From NCBI RefSeq assembly GCF_036174265.1, contig NZ_CP108055.1, positions 10,168,001-10,232,000 of the forward strand: 64,000 bases of DNA. Direction: 5' to 3'. A program made the translations under genes and the position numbers. Positions 17,277 to 24,693 of this stretch are shown here, one piece after another. The notes below the pieces were generated by a model. That model did not search any database. It worked only from the letters and a program-made list of their open reading frames with translations, and was not told the DNA's origin. Source of the DNA: Streptomyces sp. NBC_00285 (GTDB lineage: Bacteria > Actinomycetota > Actinomycetes > Streptomycetales > Streptomycetaceae). The first letter of the stretch is position 1. Each line of letters opens with the position of its first letter.

Positions 17277-17700
17277 GTGGGAACGGCACAACAAACATCA
17301 CGACAGCACCTTGTCTCCCAGGTCCTGCTCAGACAGTTCACGATGCCTGGGCCGAAGGGCAGCGGTCGGCAGCTACTTCCGTTCGACCTGCTGAACCCGG
17401 GGCGCCGGAACAAGCTGAAAGGCACACGAGCATGCGGCTGGGTCGAAAACTTCGTCGCATTCGACTCCGAATCCGCCGAAGAGCTGTGGTGCGCAGTAGA
17501 GCGACGCGTCCCGGCAGCGTTGTCCGCCGTACATGCCGGCACCCCCTTCGCCGACCCGCTTCACGTGGATGCCCTTCACGACCTGGTCGTGCTCCACTAC
17601 GTCCGGTCGTACCACTACCGCCGTGTGCACATCGACGCCTTCACTCGGGCACGCGTGGGCTTGGTCGGCCAACTGGTCAGGAAATAGCCGGCGCAGTTGG
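17277..17700 (+). pseudogene. DUF4238 protein, 5' part
   Basis: The 5' half of a DUF4238 gene: RQHLVSQVLLRQFT is the family N-terminus, and HDLVVLHYVRSYHYRRVHID follows. An in-frame TAG lies at 17685-17687, 15 bases before the IS256 insertion, so the gene carries both a nonsense codon and an insertion. The 3' half resumes at 19569. Start is GTG 17277 without a clear ribosome site. Confidence 0.75.
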
Positions 17701-17820
17701 GAGCAATGCTCAGGACTTGTGGATCGGCTCCGGGAGGGCATGCAGAGGGCGTACTTCCCGAATGATCCGTAAGGTCTCCGAGTAGGCCCGCGTTGCAGCG
17801 CGGGTCGGGAAGGCACGCCC

Positions 17821-19071
17821 GTGCTCAGCGTAGTCACCGACGACGGCTCCACCCAGTCAGGTTCCCTGATCGACGAGATCATGCGGGAGGGCGCCCGCCG
17901 AATGCTTGCCGCCGCGCTGGAAGCGGAAGTCAACCAGTACATAGCCGAGTTGGCGGCCGAGACCGATGAGTACGGACGACGTCTCGTTGTCCGCAATAGC
18001 CACCACCGGCCCCGGACGGTGGTCACCGCGGCCGGCCCGGTCGAGGTTAAGGCCCCGCGGGTGAACGACCGCCGCGTCGATGAGGAGACCGGCGAGCGCA
18101 AGCGGTTCTCCTCGAAGATCCTGCCGCCGTGGTGCCGCAAGTCCCCGAAGATCTCCGAAGTTCTGCCGCTGCTCTACTTGCATGGCTTGTCGTCCGGCGA
18201 CTTCGTCCCGGCGCTGGAGCAGTTCCTCGGCGGCACCGCCGGCCTCTCGGCCGCGACCGTGACACGGCTGACCAGGCAGTGGGGCGAGGACCACGCTGTC
18301 TTCCAGAATCGGGACCTGTCGGATCGCGACTTCGTCTACGTATGGGCTGACGGCGTGCACCCGAAGGTCCGGCTGGGCCAGGCCCACTCGTGTGTCCTGG
18401 TCCTGCTCGGGGTCCGGCTGGACGGCACGAAGGAGCTGATCGCCCTGGCCGAGGGCCTGCGGGAGTCGACCGAGTCGTGGGCCGACCTGCTGCGCGACTG
18501 CCGCCGCAGGGGCATGCGCGACCCTGAGCTGGTCATCGGCGACGGTGCCATGGGCCTGTGGCGGGCGCTCGCCGAAGCGTTCCCGGCAGCCAGGCCGCAA
18601 AGGTGCTGGGTTCACAAAGCTCGCAACGTCGCGAACTGCCTGCCCAAGTCCGCGCAGCCCGGCGCGACGAAAGCGATGCAGGAGATCTACAACGCCGAGG
18701 ACCGCACCCACGCAGAGAAGGCGATCGAGGCGTTCGCGAAGACCTACGGGGCGAAGTTCCCGAAGGCCGTCGCGAAGATCACCGAGGACCGGGGCGAACT
18801 GCTCGCCTTCTACGAATTCCCAGCCGAGCACTGGATTCACTTGCGGACCACCAACCCCATCGAGTCGACCTTCGCCACGGTCAAGCTCCGTACCAAGGTC
18901 ACACGCGGCGCGGGCAGCCCGGCGGCCGCCCTCGCGATGGTGTTCAAGCTGGTCGAGTCGGCTCAGGCGCGATGGCGTGCGATCACCGGAGCTCACCTGG
19001 TGTCCCTGGTCCGCGCCGGTGCACGATTCGAGAACGGCGTCCTGGTCGAGCGCGAGGAGCAGGTCGCATGA
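17821..19071 (+). CDS. IS256-family (mutator-type) transposase
   Basis: A 416-residue transposase, full length for the family. The DDE triad is visible at YVWADGVHPKVRLG (D), LVIGDGAMGLW (D) and RTTNPIESTFATVK (E), with the RCWVHKARNV segment typical of the family. It starts at GTG 17821, about 120 bases inside the left terminal repeat. Its stop overlaps the passenger gene start (ATGA). A decayed relative occupies 21762-22232. It appears functional. Confidence 0.93.
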   Translation: MLSVVTDDGSTQSGSLIDEIMREGARRMLAAALEAEVNQYIAELAAETDEYGRRLVVRNSHHRPRTVVTAAGPVEVKAPRVNDRRVDEETGERKRFSSKILPPWCRKSPKISEVLPLLYLHGLSSGDFVPALEQFLGGTAGLSAATVTRLTRQWGEDHAVFQNRDLSDRDFVYVWADGVHPKVRLGQAHSCVLVLLGVRLDGTKELIALAEGLRESTESWADLLRDCRRRGMRDPELVIGDGAMGLWRALAEAFPAARPQRCWVHKARNVANCLPKSAQPGATKAMQEIYNAEDRTHAEKAIEAFAKTYGAKFPKAVAKITEDRGELLAFYEFPAEHWIHLRTTNPIESTFATVKLRTKVTRGAGSPAAALAMVFKLVESAQARWRAITGAHLVSLVRAGARFENGVLVEREEQVA

Positions 19072-19535
19072 ACGTCCACGACATCCTGCAGAATCCGGAC
19101 GAGCACGTCCGCTTCGCGGCCTACCTCGACAAGCTGGAGCACGTTGCCGAGGCGACCGAGATTGACCTGGTCAGCCGCGTGCTCACCGATGCAGACCTAA
19201 CGATGGCCCAGTCTGCTGTGCTGCGGCACCTGGACCGTCGAGCCGCCGCCCTCTACCCCGATCCCGCCTACGAGGGATGGGCGCAGGCGATGACCCAGGC
19301 CACGATCGACCACCCCTTCCTGGCTCAGCGCCTGCGGGAGTGGTCACTGTTCCGCGCCATCATGCTCAAGCTGCCTTGGCAGCCGGAGAACCTGCTCGCG
19401 TCAACCAACTGGCTCCAGCTCAAGACCGCCGTCGGGACGAACACCGAGGCCATCGAGATCCTCGCCGAAGCCGGCCGCACCAAACGGATCCGCAACACCG
19501 CCAGAATCAGCCTCAACCACCGCAGCGAGAGCTGA
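19068..19535 (+). CDS. IS256 passenger gene, unknown function
   Basis: A 155-residue, mostly helical protein (begins MNVHDILQNPDEHVRFAAYL; later RLREWSLFRAIMLKLPW). I do not recognise its family. It overlaps the transposase stop by four bases, is translationally coupled to it, and ends 33 bases before the right terminal repeat, so it moves with the element. It might modulate transposition or be an unrelated cargo; the sequence does not decide. Confidence 0.75.
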   Translation: MNVHDILQNPDEHVRFAAYLDKLEHVAEATEIDLVSRVLTDADLTMAQSAVLRHLDRRAAALYPDPAYEGWAQAMTQATIDHPFLAQRLREWSLFRAIMLKLPWQPENLLASTNWLQLKTAVGTNTEAIEILAEAGRTKRIRNTARISLNHRSES

Positions 19536-19568
19536 AGTCAGCTCACCCACAACTCTTGACGATTGCTC

Positions 19569-20098
19569 CGCAGTTGGGCCGCGAGGCGCTGCGCGTAACT
19601 GGGCTGCATCTGACCGGCTCGGACTCGCTGGGCGCCTTCGCCGAGCGCCTCATCGACCGGTCCGCGGTCGTCCGAGACCATGAGAGCGGGAAGATCTTCC
19701 GCACCAGCATCGAGGACATGTTCCACAAGGTACGGGCCATGGCTTCGACTTGGCGGCTGGAGGTGCTCATGCCCGAGACGGGCCAGTTCCTGATCGGGGA
19801 CAACCCCGCGGTGACCCTATGCCGGGACGGGACGAACACTTCGTACGGTGTGGCCTTTGGCGACGCCAACACTCTGGTCCTGCCCATCGGTCCGGGGCAT
19901 CTGCTGGCGCTGGGACCGGAGAACGCCATGGGCACTGTGCCCCGTTCCGTCGTCGACGAGCTCAACACCGTGCAGGTCCACGCAGCCGACCGCTATGTGT
20001 ACATGCAACACAGGAGCGGCCTGCAGGCGTTCGCCCAGGACGCGGCACAGTGGCGAACCGGCAAGGACGTCACTGAGCACTCGTCAGCTGGTTGTTGA
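19569..20098 (+). pseudogene. DUF4238 protein, 3' part
   Basis: The continuation of the interrupted DUF4238 gene. It reads PQLGREALRVTGLHLTGSD, FRTSIEDMFHKVRAMAS and LMPETGQFLIGDNPAV, typical of the family's C-terminal half (the GDNP motif is characteristic). It joins the 5' part in frame across the repeat CGCAGTTGG and ends with a TGA at 20096. Confidence 0.75.
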
Positions 20099-20293
20099 GG
20101 GCGCCCCTGAACGGCCTTGGGGGATGGTCGCCGACTCGTACAGTGACAGAAATGCTTCAGGGACAGTCTGTGAGCGAGCAGCGACACGGTGCCTGGTGGG
20201 CGCCCGAATCCGAGTTATTGTCAAGACCTGTGGATCGCTCGACGAGTCGCCTGCGGCCCTCGATGGAGAGCGGTGCGTTGGCATGGGTGGCCA

Positions 20294-21091
20294 TCAGATG
20301 GCGGCGAGGTTGTTGAGCAGGTGGCCAAGCTCTGCCGGCGCCTGAATGTGGGCCAGATGGCCCTGCCCGGCGAGTTCGTGGACTCCGGCGTGAGCGATGT
20401 GCTGCCGCACGTTGTCGAACGACGTTCCGTAGGGGGCTGTTCCGCGGTTGCACTGGCCGATGATCAGGTCGACATGACCTGCCTGTCGCGCCATCACATC
20501 CGGAGGCGGCGCTGCGTTGAGCGCGCCGAGTTCGGCGTACAGCGGTCCGCTCAAGCGGCGCAAGATCGCCCAAGCGGAATGATCGGCCCGAAGGTCCTCG
20601 ACGTGCGCAGCGGAGAAGCCGGAGATCTGCCGATTGACGATCTCGACGCAGCGATCCCAGTCCGCTGTCTCCGTGGCGCTCTTCAGGTCCGGCAGTGCAT
20701 GGTGTCCGAACGGCTGCATCACCGGCTCGTAGGCGATCACCTGGGGAATCGGGTGTTCGTTGGCGGCCAGCAAGGTGATCAAGCCGCCGTAGCTCCAGCC
20801 GAAGAGCGCCCTCGTGCTGTCGAACTCGTCAAGGACCACACCGAGGTCCTCAACCTCTGTCCGTAGTGAGTAAGAGTTGGTCAACGGCCCCGAGGAAGCC
20901 CGTCCCCGACGGTTTACGACTACCACTGAGGGCCAGGCGTCGATGGCGCCCGCAACACGGCGCCACGTATGCGCATCGCTCATCACGCCCGGGACGACGA
21001 CGAGGCCCGGAGCGTCCGGCTCCCCGTACACATCGACCGTGACCCAGCTGTCCCCGCCGACTGCAAGCTTCTTCTGAATCGTTCGCTCCAT
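20294..21091 (-). CDS. alpha/beta hydrolase
   Basis: A hydrolase of up to 265 residues: VVVPGVMSDAHTWRRV (oxyanion region), nucleophile elbow LFGWSYGGL (Ser), and GQGHLAHI near the C-terminus (His). The fold is that of epoxide-hydrolase/esterase relatives; substrate unknown. It is divergent from a TetR gene, and a 37-base palindrome covers the ATG at 21091. A start a little downstream is therefore possible. The TetR protein very probably represses it. Confidence 0.85.
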   Translation of the reverse strand: MERTIQKKLAVGGDSWVTVDVYGEPDAPGLVVVPGVMSDAHTWRRVAGAIDAWPSVVVVNRRGRASSGPLTNSYSLRTEVEDLGVVLDEFDSTRALFGWSYGGLITLLAANEHPIPQVIAYEPVMQPFGHHALPDLKSATETADWDRCVEIVNRQISGFSAAHVEDLRADHSAWAILRRLSGPLYAELGALNAAPPPDVMARQAGHVDLIIGQCNRGTAPYGTSFDNVRQHIAHAGVHELAGQGHLAHIQAPAELGHLLNNLAAI

Positions 21092-21114
21092 AAATCTATT
21101 ATGGAGCGAACGAT
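21078..21114. promoter_or_regulatory. TetR operator palindrome covering both divergent starts
   Basis: Perfect 16-bp arms (21078-21093 and 21099-21114) around a 5-base centre. The inner arm is TTCGCTCCATAA. Both divergent genes have an ATG inside it, so both frames open with the same residues, MERTI. A TACAAT hexamer at 21116 follows on the plus strand. Confidence 0.85.
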
Positions 21115-21127
21115 CTACAATGCAAGC

Positions 21128-21751
21128 GTGACCGAACGCAACCGTGGACGCCCCCGAGCCTTCGACCGCGACCGTGCGGTCCTTGACGCCGCTCGCCTCT
21201 TCTGGCGACGCGGCTACTCCGGCACCTCGACCCGCACCCTGACCGCGGCCCTCGGGCTCTCCACCTCCAGCCTCTACGCCGCCTTCGGCAGCAAGGCCGG
21301 ACTGTTCGAGGAAGCGGTGCGGACCTACGCCGAGCGTTACCGCGAGATCTACCAGCAGGCTGTCGCCGAGAAGAACATCCAGACGGTCATCGAACGCATC
21401 CTCACCGACTCGGTCCACGAGTTCACCCAGCCAAGCGACACGCATCCCGGATGTCTCATCAGCAGCGCCGTGATGACCGACAGCACGAGCACCCTCGATA
21501 CCAGCGCCTACGTCGCCGAACTGCACAGCTCGAACGAGCAGGCCCTCCTCGTGCGCATCGAACGAGCGATCCAGGACGGGGAACTAGCCGCGGGCACCAA
21601 CGCAGCGGTCCTGACCGGGCTCATCCAATCCGTCTGGTACGGATTGTCAGTGCGGTCCAACGTCGACACGGCTCGCGAGGACCTGCTCGCGACGGCACAA
21701 CTTGCTCACCATCTGATCTGCCAACAACTCACGTCCTCACCAACGTCCTGA
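21128..21751 (+). CDS. TetR-family transcriptional regulator
   Basis: About 207 residues. The N-terminal HTH is clear (RAVLDAARLFWRRGYSGTST, then LGLSTSSLYAAFGSKAGLFE), followed by a ligand-binding domain of the TetR_C type. I chose GTG 21128 because the ATG at 21101 lies inside the operator and a TACAAT -10-like hexamer sits at 21116-21121; with GTG 21128 the transcript would be leaderless or nearly so. The longer 216-residue form from 21101 cannot be excluded. It probably represses itself and the divergent hydrolase. Confidence 0.85.
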   Translation: MTERNRGRPRAFDRDRAVLDAARLFWRRGYSGTSTRTLTAALGLSTSSLYAAFGSKAGLFEEAVRTYAERYREIYQQAVAEKNIQTVIERILTDSVHEFTQPSDTHPGCLISSAVMTDSTSTLDTSAYVAELHSSNEQALLVRIERAIQDGELAAGTNAAVLTGLIQSVWYGLSVRSNVDTAREDLLATAQLAHHLICQQLTSSPTS

Positions 21752-21761
21752 CCCGCAACAG

Positions 21762-22232
21762 CTAGGCGGCGTGGACTTTGGGACGTTCGACGAGCTCGCC
21801 GCGTTCGAAGCGGGCTCCGGCATGGACGAGGGCGACGAGATGGGGCGCGTTCACGGCCCGCCAGCGAGCCTGGGCGGACTCCACGAGCCTGAAGACCATC
21901 GCGAGAGCGGCGGCCCGGCTGCCCGCTCCCTTGGTCACCTTCGTCCGCAGCCGCACGGTCGCGAAGGTCGACTCAATCGGGTTTGTGGTCCGCAGATGGA
22001 TCCAGTGCTCGGCCGGGAAGTCGTAAAACGCCAGCAGCTCGGCCTCGTCATCGACGATCTTCTTGACCGCTTTGGGGAACTTCGCGCCGTACTGCTTGGG
22101 GAACGCGGCGACGGCCTTGGCTGCGTGCTCGCGGTCCTCGGCGTTGTAGATGTCCTGGATGGCCCTCTTCGCCGCGGGCTGGGCCGACTTCGGGAGGCTG
22201 TCGAGGCAGTTGGCCGTTTTGTGAACCCGTAA
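21762..22232 (-). pseudogene. IS256-family transposase C-terminal relic
   Basis: About 155 codons reading VHKTANCLDSLPKSAQPAAK, then RTTNPIESTFATVRLRTK (catalytic Glu) to a normal C-terminus. It aligns closely with the last third of the transposase at 17821-19071 but differs throughout, so it is another member of the family. The first two catalytic Asp residues are missing. Confidence 0.85.
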
Positions 22233-22236
22233 AGAA

Positions 22237-22611
22237 TCAACTTGTCGGTGTGTCGGCTTCTTCGTCTGCGGCGGCAAGCAGGTCGGGGGCGGTGCGGTAG
22301 CGGGTGGTGGCTGGGGGCGGGAGAAGTCCGCCTTCAATGAGCAGGGGTCGGATCTCGCGGACGAAGTTCCCGATCGAGGACCTGCTCACGTCTCCCAGGG
22401 CGTCGGCGAGGACGTCCAGGGTGCACAGTTTCCGCAGGTAGAGGAGGGCAACCACGACACGCTCTTTGTCACCGAGCTTCTGAGGGAAGACGCCACCGCG
22501 GCTGCCTGGCTGGCGATCGGCGCCCCGGCGCTGATAGGAGGCCCGTTCGACCTGGGCAGCCTGGCGTGGGCCGAGACGGCGAGTGAGCTCATCGAGTTCT
22601 GCGCGGGACAT
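22237..22611 (-). pseudogene. transposase N-terminal helix-turn-helix domain (ISAzo13-like)
   Basis: A 124-residue frame: RRLGPRQAAQVERASYQRRG, then KLGDKERVVVALLYLRKLCT and SRSSIGNFVREIRPLL. This HTH domain precedes the catalytic domain in ISAzo13-type transposases, which is absent here. It abuts the IS256 relic on one side and a truncated MFS gene on the other. It could still make a small DNA-binding protein, but I read it as a relic. Confidence 0.55.
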
Positions 22612-22619
22612 CCCGGTCA

Positions 22620-23096
22620 GCCGTGGATGGGACAGTCGCCTCGGTCCTCATTGGTGCTGCGCTGTCCCGACGGATCAACGAGCGGTTGGGGATGGGGCGC
22701 GCGCTTGTACTGACCCACTCCATGCTCGCTCTCGCGTTTGGGTTGCTGCCGACAGCCATGCTGGGCAGCACGTTTTTCGGGTTCATCGTCGTCGTGGTGT
22801 CCCAGGCCATCTCCAACTTCACCATGCCCATCACGAACGTGGCCGTCATGACGCTCATCCAGAAGGCAACGCCATCAGACATGCTGGGGCGGATCACCGG
22901 TGCCGCACTGCCGTTCGTATGGGGTGCCAACGCGCTGGGCCCAGTCATGGGCAGCGCCATCGCGGCGGCCACGAGCAACGTGGTGGCGTTCCTCCTCGCT
23001 TCTCTGCTCGCCGGGACAGCCGTCGTGTGGATCCTCGTTGGCGCCCTCCACCGACTGACCGACGAAGTGCCGGAGCATCTCCGGGTCAACGCATAG
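22620..23096 (+). pseudogene. MFS transporter, C-terminal fragment
   Basis: About 157 residues with five or so membrane segments (ALVLTHSMLALAFGLLPTAM, FFGFIVVVVSQAISNFTM, VVAFLLASLLAGTAVVWILV) and a TPSDMLGRITG loop typical of MFS exporters. The first half, including the GxxxD signature loop, is missing because the transposase relic ends at its edge. It is unlikely to transport anything. Confidence 0.75.
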
Positions 23097-23330
23097 CGCG
23101 TGGGCTAGACAGACAGTCGCATCGGGCTGGTCACCGTGATGGTCACGGCGCGTGCTCGGGAAGGCCGTCGCCTTTATACGGGGTGTGGACTGGACGGTCT
23201 GCCGTCCGACAGCCGCTCTGTGTGAGCTCACCAATAAGCCTGAGCTGATGACCCACGGCGCCTTCACCGCGATTGTTGACCTGACCGCGGCAAGCACGCT
23301 GAGCTGGTCGTCATCGACCGCCTGCAGGTA

Positions 23331-23648
23331 ATGACTGCAGAAGAAGAGGATCAACGCCCGCTGTCGCGCCCCGAGCAGGTGGAGGCGGTGTCGATTGCGC
23401 TGAAACAGACGGCCATGAACGAACTGCTGGGGCAGCCACCCATCCTGCTCCTGGCCCGCCTCGAACGCCCGCGCCGCGACGGCCAGCCCCTAGACATCGA
23501 GGACCTCGGCATCGCCGCAGAACTGGAATACCACGCCGATTCAGATACTCTCGCCCTCCTCGACCGAACCCGCCCATCCGAAGTCGACATCCTCGTTGCC
23601 AAAGACCGCTCGGGGCCCGCCCCTCGACGCCTCACCGTCACCTGGTAG
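23331..23648 (+). CDS. hypothetical protein
   Basis: A 105-residue, charged, soluble protein (begins MTAEEEDQRPLSRPEQVEAV; central PPILLLARLERPRRDGQ). No family recognised. The ATG at 23331 lacks a strong ribosome site. It sits alone between a dead transporter and another hypothetical gene. Confidence 0.5.
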   Translation: MTAEEEDQRPLSRPEQVEAVSIALKQTAMNELLGQPPILLLARLERPRRDGQPLDIEDLGIAAELEYHADSDTLALLDRTRPSEVDILVAKDRSGPAPRRLTVTW

Positions 23649-23797
23649 TGCCAGCTCAACGCAGGTGGCATGGCCTATACCGCGGTGGAGCATGGGCAGG
23701 ACAGCTCCTGACCATCCAGGCCGAAACGCGGTGCCGAACGTGGCCGGATGCGGCGTTCCAGCCATGCTGCCGTCGACGGGTCGGTAGCTTCCGCGCC

Positions 23798-24337
23798 ATG
23801 AGCACACACCGAGCATCGCCTGCTCAGCCGTGGCCGGGCTGGTCGACCAGCAGGGCGGCTCAGGCCGCGTACGGCAAGCACCTGGTCCGCATCGGCGAAC
23901 TGATCCCGGCACTGCTGTACATGCACGTCATGGATCGCCGCGACCTGGCGGCTGCGCACACTGCCCGCCACCAGGACTCCATCGACACCCACGTTGCTGG
24001 CCTGGCGCTGGAGTGCCGGGACGACCTGCTGGTGACCGCCGCCGTCCTGGACGCGATCGCCCTGTGCCACGGACACGGCAGCTACCTGCCGCGCCCCTAT
24101 ACCGACGAATCCCTCGACCGGGCGCCCTTGGGCGTGGAACTACGCACGGACGCCTCCGACCTCGCCGGCGAACTCGTTCGACACGATCACGAGCATGGGA
24201 CCAGCACGACCGGGGACATCCCGCCAGCTCTGGACGAAGACTGTACTGAACCGTCCGGCGGTGATATCCGTGCACCTTCCCCGTCGGCGTCCGGCACACC
24301 GGACACGCCACCGCCACATCCCGCGTGCGAGCCGTGA
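23798..24337 (+). CDS. hypothetical protein, C-terminus replaced by IS sequence
   Basis: The first 140 residues look real (AAQAAYGKHLVRIGELIPAL, VAGLALECRDDLLVTAAVLD) and are rich in helix; no family recognised. After about 24225 the frame is antisense to an ISL3 transposase N-terminus and becomes proline-rich low-complexity sequence. The gene has therefore lost its natural end. Confidence 0.5.
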   Translation: MSTHRASPAQPWPGWSTSRAAQAAYGKHLVRIGELIPALLYMHVMDRRDLAAAHTARHQDSIDTHVAGLALECRDDLLVTAAVLDAIALCHGHGSYLPRPYTDESLDRAPLGVELRTDASDLAGELVRHDHEHGTSTTGDIPPALDEDCTEPSGGDIRAPSPSASGTPDTPPPHPACEP

Positions 24338-24431
24338 CCACCACCGCGTCACCACAGTCCACCACGTCCTCGACGACCAGCAACGACAACCCGGAAAACA
24401 CCGTGCTTACAAGGGAGTTGACATCCATCAC
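24225..24431 (-). pseudogene. ISL3-family transposase N-terminal relic
   Basis: Begins with an ATG at 24431 and reads FSGLSLLVVEDVVDCGDAVV, then CPVCRTPTGKVHGYH, the zinc-binding N-terminus of ISL3 transposases. It stops after about 70 codons where it meets the hypothetical gene. The upstream TACGGGCCAGAGCCG lies where the ISL3 end is expected. Confidence 0.7.
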
Positions 24432-24519
24432 AAGATCATGATCAAGGACGGCTGCCCGGCGTCACCACCGACTACGGGCCAGAGCCGAAGACCGTACAGA
24501 CCCGCGCCCAGCGGCCGAG

Positions 24520-24687
24520 ATAGCGATCAGGGTGCGGTGTCGCTTTTTCCTCGCGGGCGTTCTGCTCGGCGAAAATCTCGCGATCGACGTACGGGTCGAC
24601 GACGGCGAGGACCAGGCGCTGGAGTTCGTCGGGCTCGAGAGCTCCAACCTCCCACTTGCCCTGCCGACACTGCCTTACTGGCAGCAT
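24520..24687 (-). pseudogene. hypothetical protein fragment
   Basis: The frame reads GKWEVGALEPDELQRLVLAV and DPYVDREIFAEQNAREEK. It is a convincing segment of a protein, without a start, cut at its C-terminal side by the ISL3 end. Family not recognised. Confidence 0.35.
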
Positions 24688-24693
24688 CTGGAT

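Larger units (their letters stand above)
17701..19568 (+). mobile_element. IS256-family insertion sequence with passenger gene
   Basis: The 1868-bp element is bounded by 9-bp direct repeats CGCAGTTGG (17692-17700 and 19569-19577). The imperfect terminal inverted repeats begin GAGCAAT and share TTGTGG further in. The DUF4238 gene rejoins in frame across one repeat copy. It holds a complete transposase gene and a second gene overlapping it. Confidence 0.92.
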
